Shown here: piece by piece, positions 24,577 through 36,479 of the stretch | Layout: every line of letters starts with the position of its first letter | How positions within the stretch are numbered: the stretch's first letter is position 1 | Origin: Desmodus rotundus | Taxonomy: Eukaryota > Chordata > Mammalia > Chiroptera > Phyllostomidae | Assembly: GCF_022682495.2 (NCBI RefSeq) | Contig: NC_071389.1 | Location: forward strand, 175,274,056-175,338,055 | Length of the DNA: 64,000 nucleotides | Direction of reading: 5' to 3' | Translations under genes and position numbers: made by a program | Notes under the pieces: generated by a model | Seen by the model: only the letters and a program-made list of their open reading frames with translations | What the model was told of the DNA's origin: nothing | The model's database searches: none

Positions 24577-27506
24577 GTGAGAACTCTTTCTCCTGCCATC
24601 TCTCTGGGCTTTTCCTGTGTCTGATTTCAGTTTCCTTCAATTTTTCCTCTCTCTCTTCTCCTTTCCTTGCTTCTTTCTCTACTGGAATCTTAAAAGTACC
24701 ATTAATTTAATGTTTTCCAAGTTCCGAGCCCCATGTCTGTTCCATCCTGTCTTTTTTATATCCTGAATATCTAGATTCTTGTATGCAAATTATCAGGCAA
24801 GTCCTTTCTAGGATAAGTTACACTCGGAAACTTTGCTATTTCAGAAAGAAGATGAATTCCCAGCCCCCGAGTTCTCGTTTTTAAGGATGTTTATTTAGAC
24901 TTTGGTAACAATTGGTTAAGGATATTGGTTGAATCACTTACTTTTAAACACATCAGTTTTCACAGTGAAGTGTTAAATATAGCCTTCTCTAGGGACAGGA
25001 TAATCTCATGGACTTACTAAATGTGTCTGGTGAATTAATTTTAAAATGAAATTTTACATTTAAAGAATCTCGGAGAAAAATAGATTTAATAGTTTCTGTT
25101 GTCAAAAGATAAAATGTGCCTGGTTTGTGTATGTTCTTAAATATATCTCTGTTCGAAGCTTGTGAAAGGAAATCTGAAGCAAAATTATTTAATTATTCAG
25201 TTTTATGCTTCAATAAAATAGCTATTTTAGTTCTTAAGCCTAAATATTAACAACCATGTATCTTTTGCTACTGACTCTTGAAATTATTCATAAAGTTTCT
25301 GTGTGAGACGATTTGGCTTCTTCAGCTCCTTCTGAACTTTTCAAGCAAATTCATCTGCTTACATATCTAAGACTCTCATTGCCAAATTTTACCTGTTGGG
25401 AAGGTAGAAAGAAGACTGCTTTGACATCATCTCAATTCTTTCTCTGAGTTGGTATTGCGCCCAGTGCTAGCTGTGAGCTGGGGCCAGTGGTTTCTGTGGC
25501 TGCCAATTTAATACAGGTTCTTAAGAGGCTTTTGGAACCTCCTAGAAGCCTGCCTGAAGAAACCTAGCTGTCTTCTAGAACTTTTTGTCTCTTCCTCAAC
25601 CCTGCTTTCAGACAGCTGCCAGATTAATCGGAGAAGACGGCTCTCTGGAGACCTGTGTGCAGCACTTCAATTGTCTTATTTCACTAGCCCGAAAACCTCA
25701 GAGCCCTTGGGAAATTGGAGCTGTGCTCTCGAGCTTCTTGAACATCAGAGAAACTAAAGTGCAGACATATGCACAGCATGGGCAGAGCTAGAGAAGTAGT
25801 TCATAAATCGTAAATGCCCGATATTTGTAATAACCACATTGTTAAATATATTCCTCACACCTTTGTGACTCTTGCTTCTCCCTCCTTCACTATGTTTAGA
25901 CTATTGCGATGTATGGTAACAATAACACGAATCTTTTCTTTTAATTCCAGAATCTCATGAAAGCATGGAATCCTATGAAATCAGTAAGTGAATATTTGAC
26001 TTATTTAAATCTCATGTATTATAGAATCCCTCCTTGTGCTTAAAAAGACAAACAGTAAAACATGTAATAGGGAGAGAAAAAGAGGGGCCTTCTTTGAAAA
26101 ACTAAAGTAAAATTTAAAATCCAATGAGTACAAAATCACCAGACAAGCAATTTTTTTAAGCTTGCAGTGGTGTAATATGGCATTTAAACACCATTCAACG
26201 TACTTAGGAGCCATAAAACCTCATTTGGAAGTTTTACGTTGGCACCACGTCAACCACACGAATGGAAAACAAGGAGTAATGACAACTGGCAAAGTACAGA
26301 ACTGGAGGCCAAGTTGGTTGGGAGACCACAGGCATCAACATTGTCAGAATGGCACTGAATTTCTAGACTTAAAAAGACTGAGTATAAGAGAAAATAACAT
26401 ATCACTCTCATTTTCAGTTGGTTCATTGTTCTTATCCTGTTTAAAGTCTTCATTTATTAATAATCTAAAAACATGCTTTACAAGTCCTCAGGACAGAGAG
26501 AATTCTTCCTCAAAAGAATTTTTAAAACACTCTGAAACAGGAATACCAAAACTGAAAAAACAGTTATTGCCCAAAGGCAAAACAAACAAGCAAAAATTTC
26601 AATGGCCAATGTGACAAAGACACATATATGGGTTATTAATTTCTTTTGAAAAGGCAGTTAATGAAATATGCTTACATTCCCTTTTGATTTTTGCATATCT
26701 CTAGTTACACGAAATGCATGAAGTAATGAGCTTTCAAACATAATTTGTGTTAGGAAATACTCAGAAATGTTTGCAGCTACTGTCTCCCTAAAACTGCAAT
26801 TATTTATTTCTGTTTTAAGGTCCCTTCATTAACAGGAGATATGCTAACACCTTTATATCCCCGCAGCAGAGATGGAGAGCTAAAGTCCAAGAGAGGTGGG
26901 TAACAAAACTTGATGGGGGAGTCATTTTTCCCAGTGTAGCATCCCAGATCAGAATGGAGTGAGAAACAGGTTGTTTTAAGAAGAGATATTATATCTAACT
27001 GTATCCCCAAATCAAAGAATTTTAAAACAATATACAGAAAACAACTGAATTTCTAGAAGACTATTTTGTAAAAGGCTCAGAAAGGAGAGGGAGGGAGAAC
27101 CTAAAAGAGGACAGAAAGAGAAATTGTTTTCATTAAAAAAAAAAAAATTCCCCCTGTTCAACCTCTCTTCCCTGTTCTTCAGGTATCTCTTGATAAGGGC
27201 AGGGGGGCTGCGGGCGGGGTGGGGGGGATGGGCAGGGCAAGGATGGTGGTGGGGGATGGTGATTGGGATCTTCAATATTTTCTGATATTCTTATTTCCTT
27301 TTTCTTATTCCTCCATTCTCTTTATACTTCTTAATCTGGGCCTCAATTTCCCCCCACTTTCTAGGATCCGAGAACGCACCAAGCCTGTCCAAGAGTTCAA
27401 CCGAGAAGCCTGTGATGACATTAGACTTTGCGAACACTACGCCAGGGTTCTGGGCTACAACGCTGCCTACAATCGCTATTTCCGGCAGCCCCGGGGGGGC
27501 AAATAA
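24516..27506 (+). CDS. MGP: Matrix Gla protein, complete four-exon coding region
   Basis: MGP is a small secreted vitamin-K-dependent protein of cartilage and vessel wall that inhibits soft-tissue calcification by binding calcium, hydroxyapatite and BMPs. The coding exons are 24,516-24,576, 25,951-25,983, 26,820-26,895 and 27,365-27,506 (61, 33, 76 and 142 nt). All introns are GT-AG and the phases fit, giving 103 residues, the usual mammalian length. A signal peptide ([19 protein letters not shown]) ends near residue 19, so the mature protein starts YESHES. The serine cluster S22, S25, S28 (secretory-kinase sites in known MGPs) is kept. The glutamates that become Gla in known MGPs (E21, E56, E60, E67, E71) are all present, as is the disulfide pair C73/C79. 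The C-terminus reads RQPRGGK, where human has a more basic tail. The identification is very secure from sequence and intron phases. Its neighbour ART4 lies 29 kb downstream on the same strand, as in human. Confidence 0.98.
24577..25950 (+). other. MGP: MGP intron 1
   Basis: 1,374-nt GT-AG intron of unique AT-rich sequence. A possible cryptic acceptor (ccctgctttcag) lies near 25,600, but no conserved coding segment follows it. Confidence 0.85.
25951..25983 (+). CDS. MGP: MGP coding exon 2 (phosphoserine/Gla N-terminus)
   Basis: A 33-nt micro-exon with acceptor ttaattccag and donor gtaagt. It encodes [11 protein letters not shown], holding the first Gla residue and the three conserved Ser-x-Glu sites. 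It is too short for ORF finders and was found by phase and homology. Confidence 0.97.
25984..26819 (+). other. MGP: MGP intron 2
   Basis: 836-nt GT-AG intron. A 150-codon frame at 26,162-26,614 crosses it without family features and is judged chance. Confidence 0.85.
26820..26895 (+). CDS. MGP: MGP coding exon 3
   Basis: Acceptor tgttttaag, donor gtgggt, 76 nt. It encodes the [14 protein letters not shown] segment and the start of the basic RWRAKVQER helix. The first codon spans the exon 2/3 junction and reads Ser (S32), where human has Asn; residue 39 is Tyr, where human has Asn. Confidence 0.97.
26896..27364 (+). other. MGP: MGP intron 3
   Basis: 469-nt GT-AG intron with a short poly(A) stretch (27,137-27,148) and a G-rich stretch (27,196-27,260) before the acceptor. 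Confidence 0.85.
27365..27506 (+). CDS. MGP: MGP coding exon 4 (Gla domain and C-terminus)
   Basis: Acceptor cccactttctag. The exon encodes from R57/I58 to the TAA at 27,504-27,506. It holds the Gla-domain core, with NREACDD and the second cysteine in RLCEHYA, followed by [11 protein letters not shown] near the end. Confidence 0.97.
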
Positions 27507-27606
27507 GATTGAAAAAAGTCTCATTCTTTCCAGCGCCTGATGCCTGGTTGTGTATTCCCTTGCAGTAGCATCATTGAACCATAAAGACATATACGAATTG
27601 CTTCTC
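27507..27606 (+). terminator. MGP: MGP 3' UTR with probable poly(A) signal CATAAA
   Basis: About 75 bp after the stop, CATAAA at 27,580-27,585 is the best nearby poly(A) signal variant. A canonical AATAAA follows at 27,720-27,725 and could serve as a distal site. Which is used cannot be decided from the sequence. Confidence 0.55.
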
Positions 27607-27729
27607 TCTTAAATGTCTTCGTCTGGCGGTGCCCTTCCTCCCTGCTCCCAGAATGATAAATAATGATAGCACAGTGTAGTGAAGGTGGAAGAGGAGTTAT
27701 GATGTACGATTATTATTATAATAAAATTA

Positions 27730-28095
27730 CGGTTGGATACTTTCATTTTGTGAGTCTGATTTCTTCTGAAAAAATGCCGAGATACTGAAGCACGGCCCAT
27801 CTAATCCAGCATAGGAGATTCTATTGGCACGTTCTGGGGTTGACTAGAAGCATAGCTGCACAGAAAGAATGAGCCTTAGAAGACAGTCACTTAGCCATAT
27901 GTCTAGACTCTCTCTCAAACATCATTGATGATTAATCACATAATTTTCCTGCTTTCTAACTTTAAATGGTCTCTGAATTCCTTTTGTGTGGATTTCTGAC
28001 TCTGTATTGTGGCTCATGACCCTCACTTGAATGTTATCGTTTCCTAAAATGCCACCACTTTGATTCTTACTTGAGCCAAGAAAATATGTGTTTAC
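27730..28095. other. Intergenic, downstream of MGP
   Basis: Unique sequence up to the target site of the next LINE; nothing recognised. Confidence 0.5.
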
Positions 28096-28114
28096 TTTCA
28101 TAATCACCAGAGAT

Positions 28115-28420
28115 ATTTTAAATTTTTTTATTTTTGAATTACAGTTGATTTACAATATTGTATTAGTTTCAGGTATGCAACCCTATGATTAGACATTTAT
28201 ATAATTTACGAAGTGATCACTAGGATAAATCTAGGACCCATCTGACACCATACATAGTTATTACAATATTATTGACTATTTCCCTATACTGTGCTTTACA
28301 TCCCCATGACTATTGAGTAACTGCCAATTTGTACTTCTAAATCCCTTCACCTTTTTCACCCATCCCCCAACTCCCTCCTTCCTGGCAACCTTCAAAATGT
28401 TCTCTGTATCTATAAGTCTG
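28115..28420 (-). mobile_element. 5'-truncated LINE 3' end with perfect 19-bp TSD
   Basis: In antisense this is the same 3' UTR as the HAL1 at 19.2-21.8 kb (gatcacttcgtaaattatat in the element's sense). A T-rich stretch at the left corresponds to its poly(A) tail. The sequence tttcataatcaccagagat occurs identically at 28,096-28,114 and 28,421-28,439, a 19-bp target-site duplication. No coding part remains. Confidence 0.9.
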
Positions 28421-28439
28421 TTTCATAATCACCAGAGAT

Positions 28440-29570
28440 TTTTTAAATGATGCCCTCATGGAATTTTGGAGCCAGAAGATGCAAGAACTCCTTCAGGCCT
28501 GATTTGCTGAGGAGGAAATGAGGCTCCAGAGTCTCCCTGCATGATGGTTAGGTACAGAGGCCAGGGCTTCTCAAGCCTAATTGTGACCCTGTTCTTCTCT
28601 GCTGAAGAACTTGTTCATGCCCACCCACTTTTACATTCATTCTTTCTAGTAGGCCCACAGCCTCAGTCTATTTTGTAGAGTATATCTTTCTACTCCTTCA
28701 AAATTCTGCCCAAATCTCAAGCACTTGATGAAATCCATGATGATTACATCTACCCAGCTACCATCACACCACTCTAGCCAATATGCAGCCCTTCAAGAAT
28801 TAATATAAAGAGTCAAGTACAATGATATTATTCAATTATGTTTTGATTAAAGTTTCTTTTATATATTTGTTTGCATTATGGCAATCTCTTTGAAGGCAAA
28901 CACTGTAAATGCATTATTTTTCTCCCTAAAGCCTTGGAACTATGTTCTGTTCACAAAGATTATTCAATGAACACTGAATAAACAACAGACTAATCATGCC
29001 CAGGAGTGATCCCCCAGTTCTGAAACTGTTAGATTCATATAATAATGTAGATTGTATAATTTAAACCATTGTCATATTAATGCAATGAGTGTTTTGTGAT
29101 TTTCTAAGCTCTTTTGCATATTAAGTAGGTCTTAACAACAACTCAGAAGGTGGGTAATATGTAATAGATAGTAAAATCGAGACCCAATGTCCTCCGGAAG
29201 ACATTGTAGCAGATGCAGAGGTCTGCACCTTCAGCTGAGGAATTCTGCCCCTGGTTACCAGAAATACTGGCAGCTGATGGTTCTCTGCTAAAAACCTGAG
29301 TGCAACACATCTCCAGATCTCTCTCTCTGCTCCTTTCAACTCTGAACTCTGTCTCCTCAACTCAGGAAGGCCCTAAGGGTCTACGTGGGTCCCATGTTCT
29401 GTCCCATGGTCTGAACACCCTCTAGGAAGTAAGCTTGGCAGCTATAGGGTTCACCTTATTTGTTCCCCATCTCTTATGCATCAATGTTGAATAATCTAAA
29501 AGAAGGCAAATATGGAAGAAAAGGGGAACAAAATAAAACAGGAAGGACAAATTGACAACAAATGGCAGAC
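28440..29570. other. Intergenic, with an L2 3' end
   Basis: An L2 3' end lies near 28,870-28,985 and a weak antisense MIR piece near 29,090-29,180. No gene seen. Confidence 0.5.
28870..28985 (+). repeat. L2 3' end
   Basis: atctctttgaaggcaaacac, gccttggaactatgttctgt and caatgaacactgaataaa are in L2 order. Confidence 0.6.
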
Positions 29571-29577
29571 AGTTTTA

Positions 29578-30575
29578 AGGGACTTCTGGCCAAGATGGAG
29601 GCATAGGTACATATACTGTGCCACCTTGCACAACCAAGAGAAGGACAACAAATTTAAAAACAAAAAAACAACCAGAGCTGCCAGAAAATTGAACTGTATG
29701 GAAATCGGACAACCAAAGAGTTAAAAGAAACATTCATTCAGACCTGTAGGAGGGGCGGAGATGGGCAGCTGGGGCAGCGAGGACACACAGCAAGACAGTG
29801 GCTGGTGGAGTGGGCAGTCCCATATTTGCATGCAGATAAACCGGGAAGAACAACTGGGGAGCAAGACAGACTGCAAAACCCAGGGTTCCAGCACCGGGAA
29901 ATAAAGCCTCAAAACCTCTGACTGAAAACACCTGTGTGGGGGTTGAGGCGGCAGCAGGAGAAACTCCCAGCCTCACAGGAGAGTTTGTTGAAAAGACCCC
30001 CAGGGTTGTAGAATGCACACAAACCCATCTACCCAGGAATCAGCTCCAGAAGGGCCCAATTTGCTTATGGATAGCAGTGGAAGTGACTGAAAGCCAGTCC
30101 AGAGCTAAGCAAGCAGCATTGTTCCCTCTCTGACCCCTCCCCCACATACAGTGCCACAAAGCAGTGACCTGGGTTGCCCTGACCTGGCCAATACCTAAGG
30201 CTCCGCCCCTTACTGTGTAACAGGCATGCTGAGATTAAAAAAAAAAAAAGGCTCATATTACAGAACAGATCAAAGCTCCAGAAAAAAATAGAACTAAATG
30301 ATGAAGAGATAGTCAACCTATCAGATGCTGAGTTCAAAACACTGGTAATCAGGATCCTGACAGAAATGGTTGAGTATGGTTGCAAAATACAGGAAAAGGT
30401 GAAGGTTATGCTAAGTGAAATAAAGGAAAATGTACAGGGAACCAACAGTGAAGGGAAGGAAACTGGAACTCAAATCAGTGGTTTGCCCCAGAAGGAAGAA
30501 ATAAACGTTCAACCACAACAGAATGAAGAAACAAGAAATCAAAAAAATGAGGAGAGGCTTAGGAACCTCGGGGAC
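29578..30575 (+). mobile_element. L1 5' UTR plus ORF1 N-terminal part, 3' end missing
   Basis: Begins at the LINE 5' start (gacttctggccaagatggag) and runs through the leader into ORF1: NLSDAEFKTLVIRIL near 30,315-30,360, then a frame open to 30,599. It breaks off around 30,575 within ORF1 and abuts an L1 in the opposite direction. No poly(A) end and no target-site duplication were found. Confidence 0.75.
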
Positions 30576-33500
30576 CTAAGGTTAGGAACTGTATTGTGAT
30601 AAATTTCATTTTTTGCACTGTTTTAGTGTTTCTCGTAGATTTGGATTGTTGTGTTTTCATTTACATTTGTCTCAAGGTATCTTCTGGTTCTTTTCTTGAT
30701 CTCATCCTAACGCATTCCCTGTTCAGTAGCATGTCTTTAGCTTCAGTGTGTTCACGTGTATTTGAGTTTCCTTTTGTAATTGATTTCTAGTTTTATACCA
30801 TTGTGGTTGAAGAATGTGCTTGATATGATTTCAATCTTCTTAAATTTACTAGGACTTGATTGGGCCTAACAGATAGTCTATCCTGGAAAGTGTTGTGTGT
30901 GCACTTGAAAAGAATGTATATTCTGCTGCTTTGGCTGAAATGTATAAAAACATCAATTAAATACTTTTGTTTTATTATGTCACTTAAGGTCACTATTTCC
31001 TTGTTGGTTTTCTATCTGGAAGATTTATCCATTAATGTAAATGGGGTGTTACAGTCCCCTACTATGACTGACTGTACTACTATTGATCCCTCTCTTTATG
31101 TTCATCAATATTTGCCTTATGTATTTAGGTACTCCTCTGTTGGGTGCATAAATGTTTGCAAGGGTTATATCCTCTTATTGAACAGATCACTTTATCATTT
31201 TGTATTATCCTTTTTTGTCTCTTATTATAGCCTTTAAAGTCTCTTTTGTTTAAGTATTGCCACCACAGCTTTTTTAAAAAATTTCCATTTGCATGAAATA
31301 TCTTTTTCATCCTTTACTTTTAGTCTATGTGTATCTTTCATTCTGAAGTGTATATCTTGTACACAGCATATATCTTTTTCTTTTATTATTATTCATTCAG
31401 CTAACTCATGTCTTTTGATTGGGGCATTTAATCCATTTACATTTAAAGTGGCTATCGATAGGTATTTATTGCCCTTTTATTTTTTATAATTATGATCCTG
31501 GGCTTTTTCTTTCTTCTTCTTAAAGAAGTCCTTTAACATTTCTTGTAATACTGGTTTGGTGTGATGAATTCCTTTAGCCTTATCTTGTCTGGGAAGCTCT
31601 TTACCTATCCTTCAATTTTAAATGATAGCCTTGCTAGGCAGAGTATTCTTGGTTGTAGGTCCTTGCTTTTCATCGCTTTCACTATTTCATACTAGTCCTT
31701 TTTGGCCTGAAAATTTCCTACTGACAAATGTCCTGACAATCGTATGGAGAGTCCATGTAGGGAACTGTCTTGATATTTTTAAGATTCCGTCTTTGTCTTT
31801 AATCTTTGCAATTTTAATTATGTTGTGTCTTGGTGTGGTCCCCTTTAAGTTCATTTTGTTTGAGACTCTGTGCTTCCTGGATTTATATGTCTATTTCTTT
31901 CACCAAGTTAGGGAAGTTTTCTGTTATTATTTCTTCAAATAAGTTCTCAATCTTTTACTCTCTCTCTCTTCTCCTTTCTGGTAGCCCAAAGATGCAAATG
32001 TCATTATACTTGGTTTTGTTCTAGAGGTAGTTTAAACTATCTTTATTTTTTTTTTAATTCTTCTTTTCTTTATGTTGTTCTGAATGGGTGTTTTCTGCTA
32101 CCATTTTTCTCCAAATTGCTGATTCAGTCCACTGCTTCAACTAATCTGCTGTTGATTCCTCCTAGTGCATTCTTCATTTCAGTTACTATATTCCTCATGT
32201 ATGAATGATATTTTTATGGTTCCTATGCCTTTTTTTATGTTTACTATCTCTTCACTGAAGTTCTTACTCAGTCTTTTGAGCATCCTTATAACCAGTGTTT
32301 TGAACTCTGTATCTGATAGATTGTGTGCCTCCATTTTATTTACCCCTTTTTCTGGAGAGTTCTCCCATCCTTTCATTTGGGACATCTCTCTTTGTGTGCC
32401 CATTTTGGCTGCCTCTGTTTGTTTCTATGTATTAGGTAGATCTGCTATGTCTCTCAGTCTTGGCAGAATGGCCTCATGTAGTTGGTATCCTATGGGGCCC
32501 AGTGGCTGTCTCCCTGATAACCTGAGCCAGGCACTCCAGGAGTGTCCCTTGTGTAGATTGTGCATGCTGTCCTGTCGAGGTTGAGCTTCAGTTGCTGTCA
32601 GCACACCAGTGAGTGGCACTGACCCTAGGCTGACTGGCTATGAGGACTGGCCATGACCACAGCATACCAGCTGCTGCACAGGGGCTGACCTCATGGAGTG
32701 GGATTCACTGCAATGAGGTCTGGTGCCTGTAAAAAGACTGCCCTTTGGGTTACCACTTGTGGAGGTAATCAGGGAGCTAATCAGGTGGTGCTCTTTTGTG
32801 GTCTGAATCCTGTTACTGAGTGTGTTGGTTCTGGGACCTCTTGTGAAGGGTTCTGGTACAGGTCAGTTTCAGATGCAGCCTGGGGCTGGCTACCTCTTAG
32901 GAGCAACAAAGCAATCGGGGATTGGTAGCTGCCTGTGCTGGGCCTACATGCACATAACAGAGGCTATGCTGCAAACCACCAATATGGAGCCTGGGGAAGG
33001 TCACCAAAGGCCCAAGGCACCCCAAGATTTGCAAAACCTGCTGGATGACTGTCAGTCTCAGACACTGAAAGAATTTTGGGAAGTATGCGAGTTGGATGAC
33101 GTAGGGCCTCAGGGCGTCATCAGGGTGGGGCAAGTGGCATTTACCCAGTTAATACAGATACAGATTTGGTGTCAGTGCTAAACATGAGGACATTCAGCAA
33201 AATTCTCAGGGTATACTGAGGCCAGCTACCAGCAGCCTGGGGCCTGCAGACCTTTTCAGTGGGTTGGGTTCTCAGGGAATCATCACGTTGAAGGTAGTAG
33301 ACTTCACCAGGCTAATGCAGATTCAGGAAGGGCTGAGTACAGGGACAATGGTGGCCATCGCTTCAGCCGTCACCCTGTAGCCACACAACTCAGTTTCTCC
33401 ATGTATGTCTCTGGCACCACCTAAGCTTGACTGGAATTCTTTGAGAATTTTTTAAGAAAGACTGCAATGCAGGTCCAGGCAAGTGCGTGAGTTGTGTAAG

Positions 33501-34160
33501 GCAGAGTCTCAGGGAGTCGTAGGAGTGGAGCAAGTGGAGTTCACCAGGCTGATATAGATTGAAATTTGGCCACAGGGGAAAAAAGTTCAACATAAGAAAG
33601 ACGACACCCATCAGCTGTGCACAAGGAGGGCTCAACACGGGGACAATGACAGCCATCCCTCCAGCCCTCACCCAGAAGCCACACAACTCAGTTTCTCTCT
33701 GTATGTCTCGGAATCCTCCTGAGCCACTCTCTGTCCACTGGAGCCCAAGGTGAGTGCCTACGAGTGAGAGTTTGCACACAGGCCTTTTAATGAACACATA
33801 GGTTTCCAGCAGCCTTTCATCTCACCCAGACAGGCAGAATCCCCATTGATTTTACAGCTAGATGTTATGTGGGCTCCTCTTCCTAGCACTGGTGTTTCAG
33901 GCTGAGGGGACTAAGACCCCTCACTCCTCAGAGGGAGCCTTTGCAGCTGCGATATCAACCACGTCGTGTAGGTGGGGACAGCTGTTTCACATCTCTGCCT
34001 CTCCTACCAATCTTGATGTGGCTGCTTCTTTATATCCTCAGTTATATCCTGTTCAGCTAGTCTTCAGGTTGATTGTTCTATAATTTAATTATAATTTTGA
34101 TATAGTCATGATAGGAGGTGAGTATGGTGTCCACCTACTCTGCTATCTTGTGGAAAAGAT
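30576..34160 (-). mobile_element. L1 5' UTR, ORF1 and endonuclease region, 3' end missing
   Basis: Read on the minus strand, the 5' end is near 34,160 and a long GC-rich leader runs to about 32,430. ORF1 follows (NLSDTEFKTLVIRML at about 32,270-32,320), then ORF2 with the endonuclease start (about 31,470) and its DFN-type motif region near 31,060. It ends at 30,576. The reading frames are broken into pieces of 60-75 codons. Reverse transcriptase and the 3' UTR are absent. Confidence 0.8.
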
Positions 34161-34164
34161 GTAC

Positions 34165-34380
34165 AAAGAATTCTATGTTGTCAAGTTTTATTTTCTTTTA
34201 ATTCTCTTAAGGTGTTTTTCCACTGTCTTCTAGCTTGCATTTTTTTCTGATATAAAATCAGTTGTAGTTTTTTACTCCTGTATATATACTGTGCCTTTTA
34301 TCTCTGGCTGCTTCTAAGGTTTTTGTAATTGTTTTTGACCACACTGATTATAATATACCTTCACCAACATCCAGAGATCC
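34165..34380 (-). mobile_element. Older L1 fragment, antisense
   Basis: ttctgatataaaatcagttg and ctctggctgcttctaaggtt resemble the antisense of an older L1 near the ORF1/ORF2 boundary. It abuts the 5' end of the younger L1. Confidence 0.55.
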
Positions 34381-35155
34381 CTTTCTCTATAGCTATCTCC
34401 TCTTCAGTACTTTGCTATGTGAGCCATAGCCAACACATTCGCTCAAGACTTCCAGCTCCATCTCAACTCAAAACCACCACTGGATTCCATCTGGATTCCT
34501 CCTCCCCAAGCCACAGATTGGAAACATTCTTAAGGAAATAACCTGGAGCAATCATAGGACTCACTTGGCTTGTTTCCCATCTCTTAGGGGACGGGAAAGT
34601 GACTTGATGTCCAGTGCCTTGAAAATCATGTTGGCTAAAAGCCCATTAAATCAGGTGGGACTACTCTGAATTGTTATCTCAGCCTCAGTGTTGCCCCATA
34701 GAATTGAATGAGACACTTATTTCAACTGCATAAGTTCACATGCTCACTTTGACTACTTCTAGTTCTCTTATCCTTCTCACAGGTTATACCCAAGGGTACT
34801 CTCCAATAAACCATCAGCACACAGATCTTTGAGTCTTAAAGTCTATCTCCTAGGGAACCAAATCTGTGATAGTCATTCAGGTGGCAAATAGCAGGACCAG
34901 GATCTTCTAGCTCCAGACTCCTTGTTTTAATCATCACACACTAGATTCATAGTTGTTGGGGTTTTTTGTTTTGTTTTGTTTTGAGCTGACAAGGAGTTCA
35001 ACAATGACCTAATTCAACCCCCTCATTTTACATTGAGAAATTTGTGAGCTTAGGGACTACACGACTGTTCTAAGGGCAGGTAATGCTATTCTCTTGGGAA
35101 ATTCACTTGTACTAAAATTATTAAATCTAATTTCTTAAGCCAAATTTTAAAGAGA
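34381..35155. other. Intergenic, nothing firmly assigned
   Basis: Unique or unassigned repeat sequence. The segment 34,790-34,875 has an LTR-like feel (ccaataaaccatcagcacac, then tcctagggaaccaaatctgt), not strong enough to name. Confidence 0.4.
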
Positions 35156-35165
35156 GTTATGCACA

Positions 35166-35361
35166 GTCCTGGCCGATGTGGCTCAGTTAGCTGGGCACCA
35201 TCCCATAAACTGAAAGGTCACTGATTGATTTCTGGGAAGGGCATATCCTGGTATTGTAGGTTCGGTCCCCATTCAGGGCACGTGCAAGAGGCAACAGATG
35301 TTTCTCTCCTTCTCTTTCTCCCTCCCTTCCCCTCTCTGGAATCAATAAAAGAAAAAAAGGT
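35166..35361 (+). mobile_element. VES-type bat SINE with TSD
   Basis: Head cctggccgatgtggctcagt, core cattcagggcacgtgcaaga, CT-rich stretch and A-rich tail. Target-site duplication gttatgcaca at 35,156-35,165 and 35,362-35,371. Confidence 0.93.
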
Positions 35362-35371
35362 GTTATGCACA

Positions 35372-36479
35372 TACATAGTGCATATATTTCTACCAACTTC
35401 TCATTGTGAATAGTCATACTGTCCAATCTGATAAATCTATGTTTAATGTAGTTTCTACCTTAGTCAAAATTTTAAGCTAGCCACCTTTTCAGTTCTCTTC
35501 ATTTTTTGATGTATTCTGGTTTTTCAAATCTAAGACACAGGAAGTGATAGGTCACAGGTCTGATTTTCTTCCTCTTGTATCAGTGCATCTTAGAAACCAA
35601 AGAGTGTTTAAACATAGACAGAATGCTCTCTTGCCAGGCCATAAAAGAAATTTAGCCTTTCAACAAAGTGTTTGAGATTAAGGACTTTGGAAATAGGTCT
35701 CCCAGCAACACCACTTAGAACTGTGCCATTCTTGGGCAAGTTAATTAATCTCACTAGGCCTCAGTTTCCTTATTTGTAGAATAAGAAGATTCTAGCACAG
35801 ATTTTAGAGTTACAGTAAATGTTAAATAAATGAGTATATGTAAATTGCACAAAACACTGGCATACAGTAAATGCTTAGTAAATGTCAGCTATCTCTAGTG
35901 TTATTTTCAATTGTAATATTATTATAATATTTACATTCTGGATATTAATAAATGGTAAGATAATACCTCCATGGGGATCCCCCTTATGCCTTGAAAGCAG
36001 CCAGCAGGACATACAGCTAAAAGCTATTAATAGCACGAGCCAACTTGTACTCGCTCCACTCTTCCTCCTTTCCCCACCATGCCATACCCACCAATGCTGA
36101 TGAAGAACTCAGTTTCAGAAGACTAGGCCAGAGAAGTACGTTTGGTTTAAGGAAAATTCATGATTTTAACTTTCATGTTCTACTGGTTTAGAATTCATGC
36201 ATCCATATTTTTATGGAGTCATAAATATTATATAGTTACGTAGAAGTGATGTATTCAAGCACAATTTTCACCCCTACCTCTCCCTTTTGAATAAAGGAAA
36301 TCTGCAAGGAATCCGTTGTTCTATATCTAGGTTCTTTAGTAACTTGATTATCCATCATTAACAGGCTTTTCTTCAATTCTTCAATCTTAATGTTTCGGGG
36401 CCACTTCTTTGTCACAATACAGAACTCTAGTAATTCTATCCTAAACTCATTTTGATTTGGAACCCTGAATCTTTGCTTA
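35372..36479. other. Intergenic around a MIR
   Basis: A sense MIR lies at about 35,660-35,905; otherwise unique sequence and no gene. Confidence 0.5.
35660..35905 (+). repeat. MIR SINE
   Basis: Long sense MIR: ttgggcaagttaattaatct, ctcagtttccttatttgtag, catacagtaaatgcttagta. Confidence 0.85.

Noticed and set aside
26162..26614. 150-codon frame on the plus strand
   Set aside because: Lies inside MGP intron 2 and has no recognisable domain or splice support.
32165..32584. 139-codon frame on the plus strand
   Set aside because: It is the antisense shadow of L1 ORF1 and leader on the minus strand.
34790..34875. LTR-like end sequence
   Set aside because: Similarity too short to assign to a family.
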